DNA of 64,000 nucleotides, taken from Plotosus lineatus. Lineage: Eukaryota > Chordata > Actinopteri > Siluriformes > Plotosidae. The notes under the pieces are model-generated. The model did no database searches, was not told the origin of the DNA, and saw only the letters and a program-made list of their open reading frames with translations. Positions 1 through 12,168 of this stretch are shown here, in pieces; position 1 is the first letter of the stretch; each line of letters opens with the position of its first letter. Location: positions 8,304,661 through 8,368,660 of the forward strand of contig CM045735.1 of NCBI GenBank assembly GCA_024760905.1, read 5' to 3'. The position numbers and the translations under genes are program-made.

Positions 1-714
1 GTTCTTTGAGATGTGGAAAGTGGCGTTTTTGTCAGCAGCAGCTGTTTGATTTCTTTGAGAACTTTGAAACCTTTTGCAGATATGCTGTAATTAAATCACA
101 TAATTTTCATGTAGTACGCTCTTTACGCTTCGATCCAACTTAATTATCGCCTACCACTCTGTGACACCTCGCTCTACTTTCTACAGTTCACGCGTACATT
201 TGTGAGATCACAAGGGCCCAGAACCCAAGAGCTCCACTCTGCCTTCAAGATTTAATTGCATGCTGAGTTCCCTGTCACTCTCCTCTTTCAGTTGTAATAA
301 AAATAGCAAATGGCAAAAACATCACATGGGGGGTGGAATGTTGTCTTGGATTTAGCGAATTTTATCTGTCAATAGCATCTGTGCACATATGGTCTCACCT
401 TGCTGCTTTTTATTTCCCACGGGTGAATTAATGGCTGTTGTTCAGTTCTTGTCTCCAGCTCGAGCGGAACAGGCAAACAAGTAGCATCGCATTTGTCGGC
501 ACGTTAACACCAGTTTTCATTACCGCCTCCTCATTGTCTCCATGACTCCATTTCATTTATCCTTTCGTTCATGCCGATGACTCTGTGACTATAAATGCAA
601 TCTACTGAGTCTTTTCCTTTCAGCCAACTTCACAACACTCAAAGCGAAACAAAGCAATGTATGGTAACGGTTGTAGTGTTGGAGATTAAGTTGAAGAATT
701 TCTCTCCCCTCCAG
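1..714. other. pc intron, left edge of window
   Basis: This stretch lies upstream of the first visible pyruvate carboxylase exon and ends in the pyrimidine-rich acceptor TCTCCCCTCCAG at 703-714. I saw no further exon or clear repeat in it, so it is most simply intron of the same gene. Confidence 0.6.
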
Positions 715-894
715 GTGACCCCTTCTTCAAAGATCGTGGGTGACCTGGCGCAGTTCATGGTGCAGAACTCCCTGACACGGGCCGAGGTGGAAGAGCGGGC
801 AGACGAGCTCTCCTTCCCTCTCTCGGTGGTGGAGTTCTTGCAGGGCCACATTGGTATCCCCCATGGTGGCTTTCCTGAGCCGTTCAGGTCCAAG
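715..894 (+). CDS. pc: pyruvate carboxylase, exon (fourth from last)
   Basis: This exon encodes 60 residues in phase 0, beginning [18 protein letters not shown] and ending [10 protein letters not shown]. It matches the start of the conserved pyruvate carboxylase/oxaloacetate decarboxylase region that follows the carboxyltransferase barrel in animal pyruvate carboxylase. The acceptor CCAG (711-714) and donor GTAAGA (895) frame it exactly. The enzyme is a biotin-dependent mitochondrial tetramer that makes oxaloacetate from pyruvate and bicarbonate, feeding gluconeogenesis and the citric acid cycle. The catalytic biotin carboxylase and carboxyltransferase exons lie left of the window. Reading continues directly into the exon at 12169 across an 11.3 kb, repeat-filled intron. 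The choice between teleost paralogues (pcxa or pcxb) cannot be made here. Confidence 0.95.
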
Positions 895-1080
895 GTAAGA
901 CCTTGTCATGTCGCTGCTTGTACACACATGTACTTTATCGCATATAGTTCATTTAAGACAAGGTTAATTTGAGGCTTCTGAGGTTGTCAGTGAGGACGAA
1001 AAGTAGGCACTGAGGTCTTACATGTGACAATTTGAATGCTGTTTATTTTTCAGAGGATTACTTTAATGGGTAATATAAGG

Positions 1081-2866
1081 CACCGTATTTTTTGTACCAT
1101 AAGGCACACTTAAAAGCTTTCACACCCCCCCCCAAAAAAAAACCCCAAACACGCACAACAAAAAACCCCAGTGGTGCGCCTTATAACCCAGTGCGTCTTG
1201 TATTTGGGTGAAGCCGCGCGGCTCAATCTCACTGATGCCGTCAAAACCCAATTGAAGCCAACTAATTCAGAGATTACCATCATGCTGGTGGATTAACCAA
1301 AGAGCTCCAACCGCTAGATGTTGGTGTCAACAGGTCGTAAGTTAGAGGGATCCGAGCTCTATGTCCAAATACCAGCATCACTGCTGTCGTAGTCAGGTGA
1401 CTTGGTGAGGAATACGTTAGTGGTTTTTCCACCTAATCTCCGTCTCTACAGACCATCTGTCATATTACGAGGATGCTTTTACGTACGTCTCAGAACGCTC
1501 AGTTGGCTTAATGCAGTGCTTCTCAATTATTTTCTGTTACGCCCCCCCTAGCAAGAAGAAAACAATTCGTGCCCCCCACCACCCACTTTCCGCCGCAACT
1601 ATAAATTATAACTTTTTTCTATAATATAGTTACAGGTATATCTCTTCATTATATCGTATCCTTGTTAACATAAATAAAACAAAAAGAAAGAGATATAGTT
1701 CAACTTACAAAAATAACTTTTTTAACATTTTTTATTAGTCTGTAAAAGAAAGTGCATCAATTTGCCTTAAATTTAAAAATAATAATATCCTTGTTACATT
1801 TTTGACAAACTTACCACACCATTTGCTGCTGAAAATAAAATCAATAAATAATTAATTCAAATTGACTTCAGAAACATTAACTCAGGAGCACAATATATAA
1901 ACACTTTAACCTACAAAACAAGAACAAATAGAACAATTTGTGCTGATTTTTTTCTCAAAATGAGGAAGCCAAGATTAATGGCTACAATGAGCACGCTTTT
2001 GCAGCGCACAGCTTCTCAAAGCGAGGTTTGAAGCATGACACTGCAACTCTCAGCTCCTGCTCAATGTTTAGCTGGGACCTGTACTTGCTGCGCACAATGG
2101 GCAATGAGGGCGCCACTGCCAACTACTGGAGTGGATGTGCAATTACACTTTCTTGTAGTACGGCGGAAAAAAAGCATGTTCTCCTGGGTCACACGCGGGG
2201 GGCGCGCCCCACTATTTGAGAAGCACTGGCTTAATGAGAGTCTCACATCCATCACCGGATAAAACACTGCTACAGGTGTCCTCCTGAGACCTGGGACGAA
2301 CCTTCTTGAATTTCAAGTTACACTGATACAGCTCCTTAAGAGTAATGACCTCGGTTCTGTAATGAATACAATACTCACGCTGCGAATGGGAGCTGCCATG
2401 TTTGTTACTGTGATGACGTTGTCACTTTAAGGAGGCGTGGCTGAAAATTTAGATCAGGGGAGGGAATAATAGGTATGAAAATATTATAATATAATAATAA
2501 TAATTTTTAAAAAATAATAGAGGGATTTTGGGCTTTATGTCCAACATGCACAACTGTTAAACTCGGACACTGGAGATGAAGAATTTGATGGATTTGTGGA
2601 AGAGGAATGAACTGAAAAAGTGAGTTTATTGTGTTATATTGTTAAAACTGAACAATATTGAGTTACTGTGAAGTGGATTATTTCATATTTTATTGTACAG
2701 CTGAGCAATGATGAGAGGTATGTGAATTAGTTGTCAAGTTTGATTTATCTGACTTTTGTTTTGCTTAATGCGCCTTATAATCCGTGCGTCTTGTGTGTGG
2801 GCAGGGCTCATTCGTTGCCGTTGCATCTTATAAGCCGGTGCGCCTTGTGGCCCAGACAATACAGTG
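1081..2866. mobile_element. Non-autonomous DNA transposon carrying a nested hAT MITE
   Basis: The left end (CACCGTATTTTTTGTACCAT followed by AAGGCACAC) resembles the reverse complement of the right end near 2820-2866, and both contain the motif of TATAAGGCGCA-type fish repeats. I see no transposase frame. Near 2760-2850 the terminal motif recurs (GCGCCTTATAATCCG, CTTATAAGCCGG). The boundaries and superfamily are approximate. Confidence 0.55.
1514..2228. mobile_element. hAT-type MITE with 8-bp target duplication
   Basis: The element starts CAGTGCTTCTCAA and ends TTGAGAAGCACTG, a perfect 13-bp terminal inverted repeat. It is flanked by the identical 8-mer GCTTAATG at 1506-1513 and 2229-2236. 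An 8-bp duplication is the hallmark of the hAT superfamily. It is 715 bp long with no transposase frame and sits inside the larger element at 1081-2866. Confidence 0.85.
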
Positions 2867-3866
2867 CTTATTAACTGAGCCCAAGGTCGGTACAGAGGAA
2901 TCTTAGTCCAGGGAGTATAATCCAGATTGAGCTGAAGTAAGTTCTATGCAAAAAAAAAAAAAAAAAAAAAAAAGGCCACTGGTTGGGATTTCTCTGTACT
3001 GAGCAAGCAAACAAGATTAATAAATAGTTTGCTGTGTGGCTCTGTTGATTTCACCTGCGACTTGAGTTTTTTTATGGTGCTCGGTCCAAACTGCCCTTTT
3101 CTGAAATATGTTTATTTTTCTGAAAAAGTTTGTTGCTTTCTGTAAAAAAACAACAACAACAACTTGGTAAAGTCTTCATCGCTTGGTCTATTTCGAATTG
3201 AAATCACTTCTCGGGGAAACTGTTCTGAACAGAAAATCATAGCGCACAGTACAGCTGACGAATCCCTTACTTGGTGACCTGATCCTAATATGTAATTTTT
3301 GCTTGTACATCAACTGTATTTATAGGTGGTGATAACTGTCTGTCAAGCTTAGTCAATTTCATCCAAAAAAAAAAAAAATTTTAAATGGAAGACTTACAGT
3401 TACATTTTAATATATGTTGGAAGATGGTTGAGAGTCGAGAATCCCTTTATCGTAGTGAGATGATCAAAGCCGTGGAGTTAAATCAGAACTTTCTTTTCTC
3501 TTCTGTGATTTGTTGTTGTTGTTTTATTTCAATCCTGAAAGAGGTATGAAACAGAAAAATAAAGTGAAAATTCCACTCTCCCTGATGAAGAGAATAGTTT
3601 GTGGTTTGATTTTAATTGGTCTATAGATTCCAACTCGAACGACATCAACATTTGTTTTGAGTCAGCCTGTAAACTTTTTTTTGTTGCCTTGTTGTAATTT
3701 TACTAGTTTTCTGTTCTTTTTGTATATTAAGTGCCAGCTGAGCTCTGCGCTCACTATAATGAGTCTATCTTCTTTCATCTGATTTTGGTACTCCCATGTA
3801 AAGTTTTGGCAGATGGCAGGTACTTTTTAAATCTATCAGATTCTTGCCTGTTTGACATTGTTTATA
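2867..3866. other. pc intron, no clear element
   Basis: The stretch is AT-rich intron with A-runs at 2950-2972 and 3364-3377. I recognised no exon or bounded repeat. Confidence 0.5.
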
Positions 3867-4272
3867 CAGGGATCCCTCACTTTCCACGATTAATGACGAT
3901 TGAGACCCCCCCCGTACATGTATATGTGTATATAATATTAATAAATACATATTCAACGCTGTAGATGCTTATAATAACAATTAAACATTCAAAAGTAATG
4001 CAAAAGATGTAAATAAAATATAAATACACACACAGACACACACCTCACATAAAAATGTAAGTAGTATTGTTGGGGGGGTTTGGGGTTTTTTGTTTTTGTT
4101 TCTTTGGGTTTTTTTTTTTTTTTGCATAATTGGCCTTGTGGCATTTTCCTTAACTTTCCCCCTATTTTTTTCTTAATTTCCTTATTTTTTTATTTTTCGA
4201 TGATTATTTTTGAAAAACCCGCAATGCACTGAAGCCACAGAAACTGAAGCACGAAGGTGAGAGGGATCACTG
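3867..4272 (+). mobile_element. GGGATCCCTCAC-ended MITE, copy 1
   Basis: The element begins CAGGGATCCCTCACTTTCC and ends GAGGGATCACTG. It is flanked by TA on both sides (3865-3866, 4273-4274), as expected for Tc1/mariner-type elements. It is 406 bp, has no coding capacity, and has an internal T-rich tract near 4080-4125. It shares its whole layout with the copies at 7159, 13474, 19604 and 47019. Confidence 0.85.
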
Positions 4273-4282
4273 TACTGTGTGT

Positions 4283-4307
4283 GTATATGTATATATATAT
4301 ATATATA

Positions 4308-4370
<63 letters not shown>
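4283..4370. repeat. (TA)n microsatellite
   Basis: About 88 bp of nearly pure AT dinucleotide with one GTGT interruption lies directly between two TA-flanked elements. Short IYIY reading frames across it are artefacts. Confidence 0.95.
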
Positions 4371-4371
<1 letters not shown>

Positions 4372-5455
4372 CAGTCAGCCCCCTTCTTACGAAATTAATC
4401 TGTTCCAGAGCCTTTTGTGTAGCCTGGAGTTTTCGTAAGTAGAGGCGCATTTTAGATGTAAAACGCTTAATTTGTTCCAAGGTTCCCGAGACTACCCATA
4501 AACCCTTTAAAAATTATAAAAATAAAACAATTTTGTATGAAATATTTTTTTAAAAGTAAAAAAATTATTTATTAAACCATTTAAAAATTTTATTAACATA
4601 TTAAACCACTTTATTTACATTTATGAATTAAACCATTATTAAACATTTTTATGAACCAAACAATATTAAACATTTCTGTCGTGCTCCAGCAAGTGCGGGA
4701 GGCGTCGCGGCCGACACTGGAGCTTTTGGGACCGAACACGACTTGTCCGGACTTCCGATCTGTCAAGCAGGAAAGTGCGCTTTGAACACTTGTTTAGTAC
4801 TCAACATTCACCCATTTGCTTGAGGGATCGGAGGTCCGGATGAGCTGCGCCCCGTCTCGGGGGCTCCGGTGTCGGTTGTGACGCCGTCCACACTCGGTAG
4901 AGCTCCGCCGCAGCCGACGTTGGAGCTTTTGAGACGGGGCGCAGCTTGTCCGGACCTCTGATCTGTCAAGCAGGCAAGTGCGCTTTGAACACTTGTTTAG
5001 TACTCAACATTCACCGGTTTGCTTGAGGGATCGGAGGTCTGGATGAGCCCCGTTTTGCCCACATTCGGCAGAGCGCACCATGTTTATTAAACATTTACTG
5101 AATTAAACAACTTAAAAAATGAAAAATAAGCCGCAATGAGTACTTTCGAAACTCACCAACCAACAGTACTGCTTTCCTTTACACATGTGACAAACTAGCT
5201 TAATGGGTGCAGTACTATGGAGATTCAGCTCCCTTCTGGCCAATGGGAGGACAGCAGGGCGGGATGTTGGGAGACAGCCAATGAGCGAGCAACTGGCGCA
5301 ATGTTTGAATGGCGCATTTTAATCTTTGAATGTATCGTTTGGTGCTATTCGTAAGAAGTTGTTTCGTATACAGAGGACAAAAATTTAGGAAAATGTTTTT
5401 CGTGTGTACTGGATTTTTCGTATTCAGTGGTTTTCGTTAAAAAGGGAGCCGACTG
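4372..5455 (+). mobile_element. CAGTCGGCC-ended DNA element, long copy
   Basis: The element begins CAGTCAGCCCCCTTCTTACG and ends AAAAAGGGAGCCGACTG, flanked by TA (4370-4371 and 5456-5457). It is 1084 bp. A block beginning near 4719 is repeated about 203 bp later at 4922 (shared features: CTTGTCCGGAC, GATCTGTCAAGCAG, GTGCGCTTTGAACACTTG). The related copy at 28751-29629 carries only one such block. No transposase frame is visible. Its ends and TA target suggest a mariner/Tigger-type non-autonomous element. Confidence 0.8.
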
Positions 5456-6743
5456 TAATTCCAAGATGTCGGGTCAACTTGAAATTTGATAGAAAAAAAT
5501 GCAGTGGCTATTTACAATAAAGACAAGATGCATGGAAAATCTCTGGACAATACAGTAATATTTCCAAAGCCAGGCAATACATTGGTGTGTTTGTATGCAG
5601 GAATATATATATTTTTCCTTTGTGTACATCCTCACTTGTATAAATAGATCTATCCTGTAAAAAATAAAAAGTTTCTTCGGGGGTTTAATTGAATAAAAAT
5701 TAATTAAAAAAAACCCTAAAGCACTCTTATCCTTGTGTCCTCATTTATTTTTTTCAAGCTTCATTTTATGTGATGCATCAATGCCTGAACTGTTTATCAC
5801 TCTGGATGTTTGGGCGTGGGTGTGGTGTATACGGAATGTCCTAGGACACATTGTAAAAGCAAAATACAGAACCGCTCCAGAAATCTTTTCAGCCTCCTGG
5901 GGTTCAACTTCAGTCACATAACTTCTGTTAACAAGCCTGGATAAAATTGGATTGGATATATATCATGATTTCGGTGGTTACCGGCAGAGATGAGCTTTCT
6001 GATCCATACAGTATCACTGATAAAAACAGAGACAGTCACTATGCTAAACAGCTGAAGGTGAAATTTTTGGTTATTTATTACTAGCCTGCCTGATGCACTA
6101 CCCTGGTCTTTAGACACATGAATCAGTAGAAGTCTTTGTATGGATATAATTATCACTCTGGCTGTGTTCTGGAGATTTCATGGACTTTTAAAAGAATCAT
6201 CAGCCAGTATGATGCATGATTAAAAAAAATCCTCAGTAGACGAAAGCTCGTATATATGCAAGTACTCACTGCACATGCGAGGCAAGATAAGTGGAATTAA
6301 GTATTAATGATGAAAAATGTTCGCAGTGCATACTGTTACCAGCTGTGGTTACGTCTCTGTCAATTAAGCATTCAAATTGGAAACTAAATTAAGAGCGCAC
6401 TTACCTGAAGGCAGCGGTGTTGAGTGTTATCCGCAAAGGGCTGGTGTGGGAGCAGGTTTTCACATCAACCAAGCAGTAGCTACACCTTCCATCTGTTTCA
6501 ATAATTGACATTTAAAAAATAAATAAATAAAACTAGATTGAACATTCCTGATTTAGTTTTGAAGCCGGGTGTCGGCCATCTTGGTGAGATGCTTCTTCCT
6601 TGAAGACCTTAAAGTGAAGCCATTGAAATCCAAGTAAAGTTTACTGCTTCCAGTCAGATCTTAAATTCTTATAACAATATAGATTACCAATTATTTCATT
6701 GATGTTGTAATTAATTGGAAAAGGAGAAACAAAAAAAATCTCT
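5456..6743. other. pc intron, no clear element
   Basis: This is ordinary AT-rich intron. I saw no exon, RNA gene or bounded mobile element. Confidence 0.5.
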
Positions 6744-7075
6744 GGGCAGTGGTGGCCTGGTGGTAAAAGGTGCTAGATCACTGATCCTAAGGTTGTAGGT
6801 TCAAGCCCCTCTCTCAACGGTTTGCCGCTGTCACCCCAGTGCACTAACTGGGTTATCAAAAGCCGGCCATGTCTCTCGCTGTCTGTGGTGAGAGGTTCAT
6901 GTAGAAGAACCATTGCTGACTTTCAACACGAGTAGCTGCATAGCCGTCAGCATGTTTCCGCCCTGCGATGGCCTGGCGAGCTGTCCAGAGTGTACTCTGC
7001 CCTCGCCCAGAGTCGGCTGGGATGGGCATCAGCTTCCCCGCGACCCTAATTAGGATTAAATGGTTACAGAAAAGA
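6744..7075 (+). mobile_element. tRNA-derived SINE, family 1
   Basis: The head resembles a tRNA pol III promoter, with a degenerate A box (TGGCCTGGTGG) and a good B box (GGTTCAAGCCC). The body contains AACTGGGTTATCAAA and AGAACCATTGCTGAC. The tail (CGACCCTAATTAGGATTAA) is the kind shared with fish L2-type LINEs. Other copies are at 16798, 29745, 32361 (reversed), 35193 (head only) and 41935. Confidence 0.85.
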
Positions 7076-7158
7076 ACAAACAGATGAAGTAAAATCTCTG
7101 CTTATCTGAACTTTGGCCATAAAAAAGGATTTAAAACTAAAGTGGACATTTTGATGTA

Positions 7159-7488
7159 CCGTGATCCCTCGCTACTTCGTACTTCAGTTTCTGCGGCTTC
7201 AGTGTTTCACGGGTTTTTCAAATATATTCATTGAAAAATTTAAAAATAAGGAAATTCAGGAACAATAGGGGAAAAAGTTAAGGACAATGCCGCAAAACAA
7301 GGCCAACTATGCAAAAAAAAAACAAACAAAAAAAACAACCCAACAAAACTACTTATTTTTATGTGAGACGTGCATCTGAGTGTGTGTGTGTGTGTGTGTG
7401 TGTATTTATATTTTATTTAATTTATGAAATGTTTTTGAACATTTAATTGTTGTTATAGGCATGTATAGCATTGAATATGTATTTATTG

Positions 7489-7549
<61 letters not shown>

Positions 7550-7658
7550 ATGTCCATAAATGTCATTCGGGGGGGGTTGATCCTACTTCGCAGAAATCGA
7601 CAATTGTGGGGTGGGGGTGTCTCGGTCCCCATTAACCGTGGAAAGTGAGGGATCCCTG
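7159..7658 (-). mobile_element. GGGATCCCTCAC-ended MITE, copy 2
   Basis: This is the reverse orientation of copy 1, flanked by TA at 7157-7158 and 7659-7660. It is 500 bp rather than about 410 bp; part of the difference is an internal (TA)n tract at about 7492-7540 and a (TG)n tract at 7380-7402. Confidence 0.85.
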
Positions 7659-8639
7659 TAATGTCCATTTCCTCATTTTCATCCATTTACCTTTCAACAA
7701 GTACTGTGGTCTCACCAAGATGGCTGCCGCCCAGCTTCAAAATTGAATTACCAATGTATGATCTTGAGTTGTTTTTTGTTTTTTTTAACATCACTGATTG
7801 AAACAGGTGGAAGGTGTGACTGCTGCTTGGTTGAACTGAAACCCTGCACCCTTTTTTCTGGATAGGCTTGAACATGCCTGCCTTGCTTCTCAAACTAGGA
7901 AGGATTACAATTCCCACATAATATAACTGGGAGCATTATATTTCCTAGATTTCATTTTAATAATGAACATTCTTTTCAGAATAATAAACATTCTCAATGA
8001 ATTCCTGAACATCCCAGCAGAGAATCATTGCTCTGTGTATAGTCTCTTGTCTGCATAGGCTCATGGATGGATAAATAGATAACTGAAAGCATATTTTATA
8101 GGCGGTGTTTAGGCTTTGCTTCTGGAGCAAGACAATTACAATAGAATACAAAAAATACCAATTTTCCAATTCATATCTGTATTTGTATCTTTTTTTCTAC
8201 TCAATAGTGAATTCTTATTCAGATAATCCATACAAAGCATAAATGAAGGAATGCTGTAAGTTTATGTTCATAATAATGAGCTTTGTTTTTCCTGTGGGTT
8301 TTATAGAGAGCTTCGATCGCTCCCGCACAAATATAAAAATCTGATGTCCTGTGGGATCTCCAGAAGCATTAACTCAATCTGTCAAGTTTCTTCAAATAAA
8401 AGAAAGAAATGTTGCCTGCTCCCCCTTACACCCCTCCCCCTTTAAATCTCCATTTGTGCCCATTTAATACACGTGAACTGTTTCAGCCATGTTCACAGAT
8501 AGCTGTATTCCCGAGTGTTTGTGTCCTCATTTAATAATTACTTTGGGGGCAAGCAGTTAAACTTTATTTTTTTTAATGTAAATTTTGTGCTTTATAACTT
8601 GTTAACTCATGATTCATTTTTAAAATATTATGTATGTTG
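7659..8639. other. pc intron, no clear element
   Basis: Nothing beyond AT-rich intron sequence could be recognised here. Confidence 0.45.
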
Positions 8640-9160
8640 CCTCTGGGATTTTTGCCTATTCCTCAAAGCAAAACTGCTCCAGCTCCTTCATGTTGGATGG
8701 TTTCCACTTTTGAACAACAATCTTCAAGTCTGACCACAGATTCCTAACAGGATTGAGGTCTGGATTTTGAGCAGGCCATCACATTTCAATGATTCCCATT
8801 AAAACACTCGAGTGTTGCTTTTGTAGTTTGTCATTGTCCTGCGGTAAGGTGAACTTCTGTCCCCGTCTCAAATCATAGGCAGACTAAACTGAAGCAGGTT
8901 TTTCCCCAAGAATATCCCTCTACTTGGCACCATCCATCTTTTCCCCCCAACTCGGATCAGTTTCCGAATGCCTGCTGCTAGAAAACCTCCCCCACAGCAT
9001 GATGTTACCACCACCATGTTTCACTGTGGGGATTGTTATTGTGCGATGGAATGTTTTTTGATTCATGTAAGACATAGCATTTTCCTTAGTGGTTGAAAAG
9101 TTACATTTTAGCCTCATCTGACACACACATTTTCAGATTTTTTTTTTCTCATCTCTCTTC
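8640..9160 (-). pseudogene. Tc1-like transposase remnant
   Basis: On the minus strand, residues such as TVKHGGGNIMLWGRFSS (from about 9040 downward) match the central part of Tc1-family transposases, where HGGG and W-G-F-S are typical. Stops and frameshifts break the rest, and I saw no paired terminal inverted repeats. It is an old internal fragment in a pc intron. Confidence 0.75.
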
Positions 9161-9575
9161 ACCTACTTGGACTATTTTGTGCCACTCCATTACATAAAAT
9201 TATAAGATTTAGCTGGAGGGGAGGTTCCCTGCATATTTAGAAAAAAAAATTCCCAATTTTTAATGTATTATTCCAATATGCAGTCAATCCTGGTAGATGC
9301 AGGATAATATTCACTGGAGAAGCAGCAGCATCAAATTATCAGTAGGACGACTCAGTCACATGGACAGAATGAACAACCTTCGATTCACTCATAATGCCTT
9401 CAGATAATAATCGTGCAATTAATTCCACTCTGCCAATTGATGGAGCTCGACATGTTCAACTTTTCTTTATTTAAAGCCAATAAATGCTGATCCATCAGTG
9501 ATTGGTGGGAGCACAAGACACACCAAGTAACATGGACAGGAAAAGTTCCGGCTTATATAATACTGAGTTTTGTTA

Positions 9576-10791
9576 CAGTGGTACCTCTAATTACGAAATT
9601 AATCCGTACAGAGGGCGAGCTCGTAAGTGGAAACGTTCGTTAGATGAAACAAAAATTCCCATCGGAAACAATAGAAAACCAATTAATCCGTTCCAACCCC
9701 CTCTGAAACTTGTATAACCTGACACAAACACGTATTTTTGACATAATATATTCAAGATAAACATTTAACAATAAACATTTCACAACAATAACATGTACAG
9801 TAACATTAATACTGTAACAGTAAATAATAATAAGAATAAACTAAGTCAAACTTTTTATTTATTTAATTTTTTTGGATTTTTTTTTAACTGTTTTATTATG
9901 CTTCACTTTTGATCACTTGTCTTCTGCTGCTTGGCTGCAGTCCCATCACCGTTGATCTCTTTCGACTTGATCCACAATAGAAGTCGTCTCTCCATCTCAA
10001 CACAGAGTCCTGATCTTTACTCAGATAAAACACTAACCCCCTTTTCTGCTTTAACACTCTTCAACATGGCCTTCTGTTTTAGAATTGTACTGATGCATTC
10101 TTCCCATACTCCTTATACAGATTTGCCATGCGGACTCCTTTTTCATGTTTAGCTATAATTTCAAGCTTCGTTTCAAGAGAAATTGATTTTCTCCTCTTGA
10201 ATACATAAGCCACCTTCTTACGATCCATCTTAGGAACTCTGGATATGCACAATAAAAAAAAAGACTAAAGTCCCAAAATACGAACCACAGAAAAGAAAAA
10301 CATTTTTGCATGTGTATGCTACTAGCTAGCACAGAGAGGAGCGTGGAGGAATACATACAGAAGAATATGAGGCTGATTAGCATACTGGTGGACTAGTTTT
10401 ATAAGTGTGATTGCACATCCTCTACACTAGGTGGCAGTGGCACTCTCACGGTGTTTTCCATGGTGTAGGGAAAAAGCACCGACCAAATGACAGGAAGTGC
10501 AGTAAACACTATTTATAGTTGTGTGCGGGGCGCTGGGGGGGAGGGGGGTTGTTTTTATTCCTATAGGGGGCAACATAGAAAATAATTGAGAAGCACTGCA
10601 CAAGGCGTTCTTGGAGCGCAGAGGAATACATGCAGAAGAATACATTGCTAATCAACCCGGAAAAGCCATTTCCCCAGCAGAGCTCGTAAGTCAAAAAATT
10701 GCTCGTTGGTTGGGACAGATTTTTGGTGGGATCGAATCTTGTATCATGGCGATTTCGTTATTTGGGACACTTGTAAGTCGAGGTACCACTG
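9576..10791 (-). mobile_element. Tigger/pogo-like DNA element, deletion derivative
   Basis: The ends are CAGTGGTACCTC and GAGGTACCACTG (12-bp inverted repeat), flanked by TA at 9574-9575 and 10792-10793. On the minus strand from 10228 a short frame reads MDRKKVAYVF then KRRKSISLETKLEIIAKHEK, resembling the N-terminal helix-turn-helix of pogo/Tigger transposases. The frame stops near 10079. A related hAT end (AATTGAGAAGCACTG, ending 10598) lies inside, so it was itself hit by another element. Confidence 0.8.
10079..10228 (-). pseudogene. Tigger/pogo transposase N-terminal fragment
   Basis: The frame starts at the ATG at 10226-10228 and runs about 49 codons before a stop. SLETKLEIIAKHEKG is the expected first helix region of a CENP-B/pogo-type DNA-binding domain. 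There is no DDE catalytic region, so this is a dead remnant inside the element at 9576-10791. Confidence 0.7.
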
Positions 10792-11025
10792 TACTGAGTA
10801 CGTCTTTATATAATACTATTAAAATAATGTCTTTCTCTCATAACAAAACTGAATGTGAAAAGTGTGTAAACTTGATTTCAAAAACGGTGTTCACCATATG
10901 TAGATATTTTCATATATCTCCCAGGCATGCACTAAAGATTTTCATGCATTGATTCACAAACTTAAACGTGGAAATATTTACTCAAGTTTGAAGTTGGGTA
11001 GTTGAAAAATGTACCAGTTTTGTGA

Positions 11026-11067
<42 letters not shown>

Positions 11068-12168
11068 GGAGTAGGTATATGTTTAACAAGTCACCAAGGA
11101 ATTAATTATGGACCTTTGCCAGAGCTTTTGATGCATTATGCGAGTTTATAAAAATGCTTTCAGGGCATTGTTACTAAATTACAAGAATCATTACGACATT
11201 CATAAAACTTTGAGGACAAACAGAACTGAAAGTGGTAGCAAAGTTTATTTTTGCCCAGTGGAGGCGTTTTATCAGGTTAGAAATTTTTATTTATTTTTGT
11301 TTAGATGACATCATCCCTCCAACTCAGTCATGTTGTCTTTTTTGTCTTCCCCCCCCCACTCACTCTAAATAACATTGTTCTGTTTATAGCTGTCCCTTGC
11401 GTCTTGAGCTCGTCAGCAAGAGAGCTGCAGAAAATTCCCATCCACCCCATTTGCTATTCATGCCCCTATTACCCAGCAGCCTCTTCTGTGCAAGATCAAT
11501 TGTTTCCCAGACAAATGTGTGTCTCTTCTGTAGTTTGGCTAATTTATTTCACATGCTGGTTGGCCATAAATCTGCTCCACATGCTTTGTGGATAACAAAC
11601 ATGCTCCTTTGCATTGCCCCTCGTTCTCAGCATATGAATTAAAATATAGCAAAATTAGCCATGCACTGCTTTTGTCAGTGCTTGACACCCCCCCCCCACA
11701 GCATGTTTAAAGGTGGTGAGGTTTTTGTTTTGTTTCTTAAAAAAAAAAAACATCTTAAGGCATCAGCAAAGTTCACAAGAAATATTAAAAGTTCACATTC
11801 ACACTCTAAACTGCCACTGTTCAAAGGTTATCCTTAAGCAGCACTCCCAGCTGATTCATCGAGCCTCTTAAATGGAGTCAAATGGAAGGGAAAAGAGGGA
11901 AGGATTAATTGAGCCGACTGTAATGACCTTGTATAAATATCCGTACGCTTTCATTTTTTACATTTTTTTTTCAACCAGGCTCTTAGGGATTCTAAGTACT
12001 CCGCTCCAGACATATGTGCATGTGGGTCTTCGAAGCATGAGTGGTTGGAGTGGAGCGTTAACAGTCTCTTTAAAAGAAGCTTTAAACCGTATTCCAGAGA
12101 GATTCAGATGTTGCAGTTAATTCTTGTCGTATTCTCTTGAGTTGTTTAACGGGTGGAGTCTGTTGCAG
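10792..12168. other. pc intron 3' part
   Basis: This intron stretch includes a (TG)n microsatellite at about 11026-11065 and a C-run near 11690. It ends in the acceptor TGTTGCAG at 12161-12168. Open frames at 11305-11642 have no recognisable protein content. Confidence 0.6.

Noticed and set aside
595..972. Open frame as a separate gene
   Set aside because: Only 715-894 matches a protein (pyruvate carboxylase) and has proper splice sites; the rest is intron read-through.
4182..4480. Long IYIYIY reading frames here and at 21462, 23002, 45851, 58020, 61601
   Set aside because: They are translations of TA/TG microsatellites with no protein meaning.
6744..7075. tRNA gene suggested by A and B boxes
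   Set aside because: The segment is a repeated SINE with a long non-tRNA body and does not fold into a full cloverleaf; the same holds for the other SINE copies.
11305..11642. Two overlapping 81-96 codon frames
   Set aside because: No recognisable domain, no splice context, low-complexity start; they lie inside a pc intron.
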